This document shows, one piece after another, positions 28,533-35,062 of a stretch of DNA of 57,745 bases; within the stretch, counting starts at the first letter, position 1; every line of letters starts with the position of its first letter. Under the pieces are notes generated by a model. That model worked only from the letters and a program-made list of their open reading frames with translations, was not told where the DNA came from and did not search any database. The DNA lies in IMG/VR virus record IMGVR_UViG_3300009506_000036, positions 1 through 57,745 of that record. One strand, 5' to 3'. This DNA is from a virus. The translations under genes and the position numbers were made by a program.

Positions 28533-29672
28533 ATGACCGAAGCCCTCGATCGAGCCTACGACCGCTTCAGACAGGACGTGATCCTCGCGCACGAGCGCAA
28601 GGTCGCGCGATGTCAGCTGCCCATGCTGGTCTCCGAGATCCCTCCTCACCTGAGGCACAACGGGCAGAAGAGGGCCATTCACCAGCTGTCGCCCGAAATC
28701 AGCGACCGGCTGGGGGCCACACACCTCCTCCTGGCCCGGCCAGATGCCCCACCCGAGTCCCTGGAGCCCTACCTCTCCGCGGACAGGCTGTCCATGGAGG
28801 ACGCGAAGCCCTTCCGGGTGGCCATGGCCTGGCGCATCGTGCGCACCCTGGCGCGCCTGAAGGGCCTGGTGGCCGACGAGGAGCTGCTGGTCGAGGCGCT
28901 GCCCTTCGAGCCCTCGCCGTGGATCGAGGCACAGACAGGTTATGGAGCGCTCCCACCGGAGCAGAAGACCGTCGTCTTCCGCGAGATGAGGATCGAGCCC
29001 GCTGTCCGACAGATCTGCGCCATGGCGATCGAGCTGCCGCTCCTGCCGCCGCTACCGCCGAAGGAGACCCCGTTCGACATCGAGAGGTACACGACGGACA
29101 GCGACGAGAAGTTGCTCTCGTACGTGGACATGATAGCGCGCATGTGTGCTCACTACGGGTACAACAGCCACGTCGATGGAGTGTACGGGATGGCCGGGCT
29201 CCTGGAGCCTGACCTGATCCGCCTGGTGTTCCCCTCGCCGGGCGAGATCATGAGTTACGAGAACGTCCTGGCGCTGAAGATCGCCGACATGCTCGGGTAC
29301 CACCCGATGCGCGACATCAGGCGGTCACTCGCGGAGGTCTATCACCTGACGGAAGGGGAGATCAACGTAGCGCTGAAGATCGGCGTCGGGCAGCTCCACA
29401 AACAACACAGCCAAGACGTGGAAGACGCCAGGGCGATGATGATCGCCCGCACCGAGGACTTCATCTCGCGCTCGAAGGAGAGCCTCGACCTGACCAACGA
29501 AGCGAAGGGCCTGAAGATCCTCACCCTCGTGCAGGGCCTTGTGCGCACTGAACCGGAGGACGCGAACAAGGATTTCGAACAGATGGTTGACAAGGTGGCG
29601 GGTGAGCAGCCAACGATCAGCCGTCCAGAGATCACAGTGATCGATGTACCTAACCTATCACGGGAGAACTGA
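28533..29672 (+). CDS. First gene of packaging operon, possible small terminase subunit
   Basis: 379 residues from the ATG at 28533; no clear Shine-Dalgarno, and an in-frame GTG at 28461 is the alternative. The frame extends further upstream into the origin repeats but that part is not protein-like. The C-terminal half has ENVLALKIADMLGYHP, RRSLAEVYHLTEGEINVALKI (helix-turn-helix-like), and a helical tail. Its place as first gene of the operon that ends with TerL, with a DNA-binding-like segment, makes small terminase possible, though it is longer than usual. Low certainty on function, higher on coding. Confidence 0.72.
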   Translation: MTEALDRAYDRFRQDVILAHERKVARCQLPMLVSEIPPHLRHNGQKRAIHQLSPEISDRLGATHLLLARPDAPPESLEPYLSADRLSMEDAKPFRVAMAWRIVRTLARLKGLVADEELLVEALPFEPSPWIEAQTGYGALPPEQKTVVFREMRIEPAVRQICAMAIELPLLPPLPPKETPFDIERYTTDSDEKLLSYVDMIARMCAHYGYNSHVDGVYGMAGLLEPDLIRLVFPSPGEIMSYENVLALKIADMLGYHPMRDIRRSLAEVYHLTEGEINVALKIGVGQLHKQHSQDVEDARAMMIARTEDFISRSKESLDLTNEAKGLKILTLVQGLVRTEPEDANKDFEQMVDKVAGEQPTISRPEITVIDVPNLSREN

Positions 29673-29676
29673 ACCA

Positions 29677-29991
29677 ATGAGTAGTTTCCAAAACGCAGTA
29701 GAGTCCATGACGAACGAACTGACCTCGTTCCTCATGACCCAGGCAGGCCAGGTGGTGGGCAACGTCGCCGACCTCCAGGCCTTCGCGGCTGAACTGTCAG
29801 CCGACCTCATCGAGGCGGTGAGCCTCGATCGGCAAGATCTCGTCAAGGAGATTCGGTCGCAGATCGAAGTCCGCGCCGAGAAGCTCCGCATCGAAGGCAA
29901 CCGTCACTTCTGGAACACGCTCCAGGTGGCGATCGGCCTCACCATCCAGACCGCTTTCGGATTCGCCAAGGATCTGGAAGTCCCGGAGTGA
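29677..29991 (+). CDS. Small helical hypothetical protein
   Basis: 104 residues from the ATG at 29677 (GGGAG upstream, four bases after the previous stop). Nearly all helix, with amphipathic repeats and a hydrophobic C-terminal stretch (FWNTLQVAIGLTIQTAFGF) that could lie on or in the membrane. It directly precedes a membrane-protein gene, which hints at a membrane or lysis role. Confidence 0.66.
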   Translation: MSSFQNAVESMTNELTSFLMTQAGQVVGNVADLQAFAAELSADLIEAVSLDRQDLVKEIRSQIEVRAEKLRIEGNRHFWNTLQVAIGLTIQTAFGFAKDLEVPE

Positions 29992-30245
29992 CCATGGCCC
30001 CCTCACAGCCCGTCAACATGCCCCCGGGGATGCTACCGCCGAACCCTCAAGTTCGCAGCAAGCCGCCCTTCAGGGTCAGTAAGAAGCTGACGATCACGAT
30101 CGTGACCGCGCTCGTGCTCACAGCCAACAAGAAGTTCGACCTTGGTCTCGACAGCAACACCACGATGGAGATCGCGGCTGTGGTAGGGGCTTACCTGGTT
30201 GGACAAGGAGTCGCAGACATGCGGCAACGAGGACCATTCGGATGA
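29988..30245 (+). CDS. Small membrane protein, holin candidate
   Basis: 85 residues from a GTG at 29988 (GTGA overlap), or from the ATG at 29994. After a Pro-rich N-terminus come two hydrophobic segments, LTITIVTALVLTANK and TMEIAAVVGAYLVGQGVADM. The form KK-LTxTIVTALV...GLGLD...AYLVGQGxAD is known to me from phage membrane proteins often annotated as holin-like. Position next to other membrane and lipoprotein genes supports this. No endolysin was seen nearby. Confidence 0.7.
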   Translation: MTMAPSQPVNMPPGMLPPNPQVRSKPPFRVSKKLTITIVTALVLTANKKFDLGLDSNTTMEIAAVVGAYLVGQGVADMRQRGPFG

Positions 30246-30487
30246 AGAAGATCAAGTGCCGCGAGTGCTTGAGCATCTTGCGTCCGAGAGGATGGATCAA
30301 TCCCGACAACACTGTAGAGCCGGACATGAGAACGATCGAGTGCCCGGTCTGTGGCAACGAGTTCACTATACGGAGGGAAGGGTCTACTGTCATGCCCAAG
30401 TACTCTGGTCAGGACGTAGAACTTGTTTGGACCCTGTACCATCACATCACCGAAACCCAACGCGTGGAGATCCAGTCGCATGGCTGA
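30242..30487 (+). CDS. Zinc-ribbon protein
   Basis: 81 residues, MKKIKCRECLSILRP ... TIECPVCGNEFTIRRE: two CxxC knuckles about 30 residues apart form a zinc ribbon. ATGA overlap with the previous gene. Function unknown, similar small zinc proteins are common in phages. Confidence 0.68.
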   Translation: MKKIKCRECLSILRPRGWINPDNTVEPDMRTIECPVCGNEFTIRREGSTVMPKYSGQDVELVWTLYHHITETQRVEIQSHG

Positions 30488-30935
30488 ACAAACATTGAAA
30501 GTCCGTTTCACGGAGCAGACCAGGGACCTCATCGAAAAGTTCAAGGAACAACTACGTTCTCTGGACATGCTCATCGAAAAGGCCTCACGGCCCGAAGGGA
30601 TGTGCATCGAGGACTCGCCCGAATACGACAAAGCGGTCCAGGAGACCGTCGATATCGTCGTCCAGCAAGCAGAAGACATCAAAGACCTGCAAGATCGCGT
30701 CACCGCGCTTCTCAAGAGCAGGCGCGAATTCGCGCAGCACATCAGCAGCCTCCAGGACAAAGTCAAAGAGCTGGAGTCTCGTCCGACCGGTGGGGAGACC
30801 CATCTTCACTATCACTACCCAGCCACCAATCCGCCATTGCTTCCCTATGTGCTGTGGTGCGGTGATCCCACTCTTACGGGTGTTCCCGGTGGAACGACTA
30901 CCATTCACTTCGATACCAATACCAACAAGTCATGA
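30480..30935 (+). CDS. Coiled-coil protein
   Basis: 151 residues from the ATG at 30480, overlapping the zinc-ribbon gene by 8 bp. Residues 10-110 are a charged helix with heptad-like spacing (EQTRDLIEKFKEQLRSLDML; VTALLKSRREFAQHISSLQDK), followed by a Pro/Gly/Thr-rich tail with LHYHYPATNPP. Function unknown; the tail could be a virion anchor or a disordered linker. Confidence 0.64.
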   Translation: MAEQTLKVRFTEQTRDLIEKFKEQLRSLDMLIEKASRPEGMCIEDSPEYDKAVQETVDIVVQQAEDIKDLQDRVTALLKSRREFAQHISSLQDKVKELESRPTGGETHLHYHYPATNPPLLPYVLWCGDPTLTGVPGGTTTIHFDTNTNKS

Positions 30936-31267
30936 AGCACGCCCTCACAGTTGCTCTCCTGTTCCTCGCCTCGTGTGTGACCACGATCAAGACAGATGCG
31001 ATCTTGGACACCATACAAGCAGTGGTAATCCGTCACGACGCGTACGTCATGGCGGATGACCAGGACCCTGTGGCGCTCGCTCAGTCTGCGGAGCTGATGG
31101 ATCTCGTCCTCTCCTCGGAAGAGGTCGAGAAGCAGACCCTAGCCATGCCACTTCTGCCGGTCACAGCCAGGCACGACGTCTACGTGAACTCTGACGAGTC
31201 TCTCACGCCGCTGGAGAAGAGGGTCTACCTCCGCAGCTCCAGCGAGCTGAGACACTTGGTAGAGTAG
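30932..31267 (+). CDS. Lipoprotein, possible outer spanin
   Basis: 111 residues beginning MKHALTVALLFLASC: a basic start, short hydrophobic core and lipobox LASC, so the mature form would be lipid-anchored at Cys15. The rest is helical with acidic patches. The next gene encodes a one-helix membrane coiled-coil protein, so the two may be a two-component spanin, although in the usual Rz/Rz1 order the lipoprotein comes second. Confidence 0.66.
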   Translation: MKHALTVALLFLASCVTTIKTDAILDTIQAVVIRHDAYVMADDQDPVALAQSAELMDLVLSSEEVEKQTLAMPLLPVTARHDVYVNSDESLTPLEKRVYLRSSSELRHLVE

Positions 31268-31291
31268 TACTACAAACCCCACTGCCATTAG

Positions 31292-31714
31292 ATGACCTCC
31301 ACTCAACAACAGGGTGTCTTACCCAAACCAACGAATGGCAATGGGGGGACGATAAACGAGAAGACGAAACTGCCGCTCTCGTTTGTCATTCCACTTGTTG
31401 CCTTCGTTGTATCCGCAGCTCTTGCTTATGCAAGCCAGCTCAGAGAACTCGATAGCCTTCGCCGCGAACAGAGGCAGTGTAGAGTTGACCTCACGCGAGA
31501 CATCGACGGGGTTCGAACAGAGCTGGAGAAACATGACACGGAGGACCATTTTCGCGGAGCGGATGCTGATCGATGGCACGAACGCATCCAGTGGGCCTGG
31601 GAGTACTACGCAAGAAACACAGGCCTGAAGTGTTACCCGTTGGTCCCTCCCTGGCGGGAGGGCACGTCATATCACCCCAAACTGATCTACATCGAAGGAG
31701 AAAAGCCCAAGTGA
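31292..31714 (+). CDS. Inner-membrane coiled-coil protein, possible inner spanin
   Basis: 140 residues: a polar N-terminus, one transmembrane helix (LSFVIPLVAFVVSAALAYA, about 29-47) and a charged helix (LRELDSLRREQRQCRVDLTR) that would lie in the periplasm, then an aromatic C-terminal part. This N-in, one-helix-plus-coil form resembles Rz-type inner spanins. A lipoprotein gene lies just upstream and a 28-residue hydrophobic peptide just downstream. Confidence 0.62.
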   Translation: MTSTQQQGVLPKPTNGNGGTINEKTKLPLSFVIPLVAFVVSAALAYASQLRELDSLRREQRQCRVDLTRDIDGVRTELEKHDTEDHFRGADADRWHERIQWAWEYYARNTGLKCYPLVPPWREGTSYHPKLIYIEGEKPK

Positions 31715-31797
31715 CCGTACCCATCAAATACATATCGCGGTTGCTATGGATCGCTTCCATAGGGTTCGCAGCTGCCGCGTTGATCTCTTGCCTGTAG
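31711..31797 (+). CDS. 28-residue membrane peptide
   Basis: GTG at 31711 overlaps the TGA of the upstream gene (GTGA). It encodes a short basic start (TVPIKYISR) and a hydrophobic helix (LLWIASIGFAAAALISC). Such peptides occur in lysis cassettes. The frame ends in a TAG that is part of the next gene's ribosome site (TAGGAGGGC). Confidence 0.5.
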   Translation: MTVPIKYISRLLWIASIGFAAAALISCL

Positions 31798-31809
31798 GAG
31801 GGCAACAAC

Positions 31810-31977
31810 ATGCGTCGTCACGTACCCGTACCTCGTCCTACTGATCAACCGAAAGGTGACAAGCCACCTAAGATCAAGGAGAAGAAGCCGCTGCCTCCTG
31901 TGATGGCAGGTAGTGGTAGTTCGTTGCCCAGGGGAGGCCATACGGTCAAAACCAAGGGCATGAAGAAGCTCGGGTAG
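31810..31977 (+). CDS. Small basic protein
   Basis: 55 residues from the ATG at 31810 (GGAGGGCAACAAC upstream). Very basic and Pro-rich (MRRHVPVPRP; KPPKIKEKKPLPP; KTKGMKKLG) and probably disordered. It stops three bases before the TerL ATG. It may bind DNA or be a terminase accessory; this is context only. Confidence 0.6.
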   Translation: MRRHVPVPRPTDQPKGDKPPKIKEKKPLPPVMAGSGSSLPRGGHTVKTKGMKKLG

Positions 31978-31980
31978 CCA

Positions 31981-33477
31981 ATGGGGAAGTTTGCTCGACA
32001 GTTCGAACCTCTCTACAGGGAATGGAGATTCGACATCTTCAAGCTCTGTGAAGCCTTCCGATTCAACCCGTCGTGGCAACAGCGAGACTTCCTTCAGGCT
32101 ATCCAGGTAGCAACGCACGGGTTTCCTGCGCCATCGTGGCCGTACTTGTCAAAGCGAGCACCTACCGAGAATCTGGGGTGCCGGTTGATAGCGACCAAGT
32201 CAGGACAGGGACCTGGAAAGACAGCAGCATCGACCATCGGGGGCGCGTACCGGACGCTACAGCACAAGGATGCGCTCACGATGGTCACTGCTCCTACCAT
32301 GGATCAATGCCGAGAGGTGTGGCTGGCCGAGTTCCGCAGGCGAGCGGACCATGCCCACCCGGCGCTCCAGCGATTGATCCGACCTACGAAGAGTCGCATC
32401 ATCTTCGGTAACCGGCCAAACTGGGCTATCAAGTTCGTGACAGCTGTTCGTGAGCAGAATGCTCAGGGTCGCCACGAGGAACACATGACCTGGATCGCTG
32501 AGGAGGCCTCCGGGATCATCAGAGCGCTCATGGTACAGATCGAGGGAACGCTCTCCAACACGGATGGCATGTTCATCTGTGTTGGCAACCCGAACACCAG
32601 GGACTGCTACTTCTTCGATTGCTTCAACATCGACAGGCATCACTGGTGGTGTTACACGATGAACGCCGAGGAGTCACCTGAGCATATCGTGGCTCAGTCT
32701 CGCAACAGGCTGTTGGCCGAGAAGTACGGACATGACTCTGACATTTACAGGGTCAGAGTCCTCGGTGAGTTCCCGCACAACAGTCCCAATTGCGTGATCT
32801 CTTCTGAAGACCTGGAGGCTTGCACGCGCACTGATCCATCGTACTGCATGCGGTTCGGGCGACGAGAGCGAGGACAGCTAGTCATCCCTCAGCAGTTCGG
32901 AATCGACTTCGCCAGGTATGGAGGGGACGAGAACGTCGTCTACCAGCGATTCGGGAACTGCATCATCGGACAATGGATCGAAGGGCATACAGATCCGAAC
33001 AATGCGCTCGACAAAGCCTTCGAGATGCGCAAGACCTCCAACTGGAAGTTGGACAAGACCTGGTTCGTTCCAGACGCTGGAGGGATGGGTCAAGGCCTGA
33101 TGCGCAGGCTTGAGCAGTTGAACACGAACTTCATGGAGTTCCACAACGGTGGACATGCCGCAGATCCGGAGTTCGCGAACAAGATCACCGAGGCCTGGTT
33201 CAACTTCGGCAGGCTTGTGAGGGCACGCCAGGTGTACATTCCCAATGACCCTCGATTGATTCAACAGTTATCAACCAGGCAGTACGTGTACAAGGACTTC
33301 AAGGGTAAAGGAAAGATCTGCGTCGAGTCCAAGGAAGAGTACATCCTCAGGATGAAACGAGAGCTTGGAAGTACCTCTGAAGAAGCAGGTAAATCACCTG
33401 ACCGTGCCGATGCCATGGTAATGTGCTTCTACAACAACGTAGAGTCTGTCGGTAGGATTTCAACACGAGCGTCATGA
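31981..33477 (+). CDS. terL: Terminase large subunit (packaging ATPase-nuclease)
   Basis: 498 residues. The ATPase has KSGQGPGKT (Walker A, about 73-81) and MTWIAEEASG (Walker B with catalytic Glu, about 170), and a GNPN coupling-type motif (VGNPNT, about 200). The nuclease domain has GIDFARYGGDE (about 310, first metal-binding Asp), a VPDAGGMGQGL segment (about 361) and SPDRADAMVM near the C-terminus (last Asp). The full length and motif order are typical. It would cut and pump DNA into the prohead through the portal, whose gene lies 22 kb away on this strand. Confidence 0.95.
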   Translation: MGKFARQFEPLYREWRFDIFKLCEAFRFNPSWQQRDFLQAIQVATHGFPAPSWPYLSKRAPTENLGCRLIATKSGQGPGKTAASTIGGAYRTLQHKDALTMVTAPTMDQCREVWLAEFRRRADHAHPALQRLIRPTKSRIIFGNRPNWAIKFVTAVREQNAQGRHEEHMTWIAEEASGIIRALMVQIEGTLSNTDGMFICVGNPNTRDCYFFDCFNIDRHHWWCYTMNAEESPEHIVAQSRNRLLAEKYGHDSDIYRVRVLGEFPHNSPNCVISSEDLEACTRTDPSYCMRFGRRERGQLVIPQQFGIDFARYGGDENVVYQRFGNCIIGQWIEGHTDPNNALDKAFEMRKTSNWKLDKTWFVPDAGGMGQGLMRRLEQLNTNFMEFHNGGHAADPEFANKITEAWFNFGRLVRARQVYIPNDPRLIQQLSTRQYVYKDFKGKGKICVESKEEYILRMKRELGSTSEEAGKSPDRADAMVMCFYNNVESVGRISTRAS

Positions 33478-33734
33478 AGTGCCCGGTGTGCGACGAGAAG
33501 CTCAGGATTTCCCACACCATAGGCGCGGGAGAGAGGGGTCAGACCAGAGCGATGTTTTGTCCAAACTGTAGGCGTAAGTTCACGGAAGTCAGCATCATCC
33601 ACGAGAACAATGGTCTAGGAACTGGGGCCCGCGCCCTGGCAACTGCCATCCGGCAAGGAAAGGTCGATGTCGTCAAGCGAAGCGGTACGAGCCATTCACA
33701 GAGCCTGTTCCAGGGCTATCCGCCTACTGTGTAA
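33474..33734 (+). CDS. Zinc-ribbon protein after TerL
   Basis: 86 residues, MKCPVCDEKLRISHT ... MFCPNCRRKFTEV: two CxxC knuckles about 26 residues apart, as in NrdR/Ogr-like zinc ribbons. A Gly/Ala/Lys C-terminal part follows. ATGA overlap with terL; the next gene starts within its end (68 bp overlap). It may be a regulator, but no DNA-binding domain beyond the ribbon is visible. Confidence 0.68.
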   Translation: MKCPVCDEKLRISHTIGAGERGQTRAMFCPNCRRKFTEVSIIHENNGLGTGARALATAIRQGKVDVVKRSGTSHSQSLFQGYPPTV

Positions 33735-34623
33735 GGGGGAGGGGGATATTCCCGAGGTCGAGGCAATCATCGTCCTGATCCTCGGTCGCCTGGGACCTTT
33801 CTGGGAGGCTCAGGCGACCGGCGCGGTCGAGGAGATCCTCCGGAAACTCAGGAGGCTCCAGGACGCGCTCCCTACGGCCTCCGTGGACTTTGTCGCGGGG
33901 GCCGACGAGGACGACCCCGCTCGCGAGGTCTTCGTGGCGGCCCTCCTGGGGGCCCTGGAGCGCCGCCTAAGCGCTCCCCCGACGCCCTGGGCCCAGGAGG
34001 CGCTCCAGGGCCTCTCGGAGTCGCTCCTGGACGCCGGGGCGGGGAGCACAGGCCAGTGGATCGACTGGGCCCAGCCCTCTGCAGCGGGGCTCCCAGAGAG
34101 CGCTGAGGCCGACCTGCTGCTGCAGCTACGGGGACGCTACCTGACGCGCCGGGAGGCCGTCCGGGGGCACCTGGAGGCCTACCTGGCCCGGCCCGAGGTC
34201 CGGAGGGACTCGGAGGCCTGGGCAAGGCAGCTGGCCGACCTCCTGGGAGTGGACGTGACCGACTGGCTGCCGGTCACCGTGGATGCCTGGGCGTACCGCT
34301 GGTACAACATCGCGAGGGTGGTGTCCTATGCTCAGGCAGGCGTGAGGACCCTGGTGCTCTGGAATCCTCGGGACCAGAACACGACCCCGTTCTGCTGGTG
34401 GGCTCATGGGTATGAGGTACCTGTAGGGCTGGCTCTTGAGCACATCGACAGATACGAGCAAGCGGTTTCAACAGGGGACATGGACAAGGCCATGAAGATC
34501 TGGCCTCTGCAAGAACCTAGCAAGTTCAACAGGGCTACTTACTTGTCTCATCACCCATTGCCGCCGTTCCACTTTCGCTGCAGGACGGAGGTGCGACCGA
34601 AAGAAGGAGAGAGCGTGCGGTAG
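33667..34623 (+). CDS. Mu gpF-like minor head protein
   Basis: 318 residues from the ATG at 33667 (AAGGAAAGG upstream). The N-terminal two thirds are helical and Ala/Leu/Glu-rich; the C-terminus has NTTPFCWWAHGYEVP and LPPFHFRCRTEVRP, the C...H...PPxHxxCRC-type end of phage Mu F / SPP1 gp7-like minor head proteins, which act with the portal inside the prohead. The region 33740-34300 is far richer in G+C than its surroundings, with strong third-position bias. In most phages this gene follows the portal gene; here it follows terL. Confidence 0.8.
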   Translation: MSSSEAVRAIHRACSRAIRLLCKGEGDIPEVEAIIVLILGRLGPFWEAQATGAVEEILRKLRRLQDALPTASVDFVAGADEDDPAREVFVAALLGALERRLSAPPTPWAQEALQGLSESLLDAGAGSTGQWIDWAQPSAAGLPESAEADLLLQLRGRYLTRREAVRGHLEAYLARPEVRRDSEAWARQLADLLGVDVTDWLPVTVDAWAYRWYNIARVVSYAQAGVRTLVLWNPRDQNTTPFCWWAHGYEVPVGLALEHIDRYEQAVSTGDMDKAMKIWPLQEPSKFNRATYLSHHPLPPFHFRCRTEVRPKEGESVR

Positions 34624-34641
34624 AACCGACACGCCCTCTCC
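34606..34641. terminator. Hairpin between convergent operons
   Basis: GGAGAG-CGTG-CGG pairs with CCG-CACG-CTCTCC with small bulges, across the end of the gpF-like gene. The 46-bp gap to the convergent 34670 gene leaves no other room for a terminator. No T run follows, so function is uncertain. Confidence 0.4.
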
Positions 34642-34669
34642 AGGCAAGAGCCCCTCACAGAGCCCTGAT

Positions 34670-35062
34670 CTAGAGGTCGAGGCCTAGTCTGGCGATGACC
34701 GAGTTCAGCTTCGCCGCAAGAGTGGCCACGGCATCAGCAGCAGTAGCCACGCTGGATACAGCAGCGATGGTGTCACCACCGCTGGACCCGCCAGAGTTGT
34801 CTGTAAGAGAGTTCACGTCAGTGCCGTCAGAGGTCACCATGTGAACCCACGCACTGCCTGTGCTCATGTAGATCTCGTACGGTGCCGAGGAGCCGACAGC
34901 TGCGATGCAGCCATCGTAAGCGCCTGGGTTAGGAAGGGCTCCGGTGTTGGCGTAGAGCCCAGGAGCGAACGGAGTCGTACCGATCGCGTCCATGTTGTCG
35001 TTGATGTTGGAATCCCACCCTTGTTCATCGTGGGTGATTGCGGTCAGTGAGGGTCTGCTCAT
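34670..35062 (-). CDS. Small virion-type protein, head-fibre-like
   Basis: 130 residues. THDEQGWDSNINDNMDAIG, YANTGALPNPGAYDGCIAAV and YEIYMSTGSAWVHM follow the pattern of phage appendage proteins in which GW..NIN.N and GS.W motifs recur; a Ser/Gly linker and a C-terminal helix (AADAVATLAAKLNSVIARLG) end it. It is the last gene of the tail operon and probably an attached tip or fibre part. Its ATG overlaps the tip protein's stop. Confidence 0.66.
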   Translation of the reverse strand: MSRPSLTAITHDEQGWDSNINDNMDAIGTTPFAPGLYANTGALPNPGAYDGCIAAVGSSAPYEIYMSTGSAWVHMVTSDGTDVNSLTDNSGGSSGGDTIAAVSSVATAADAVATLAAKLNSVIARLGLDL

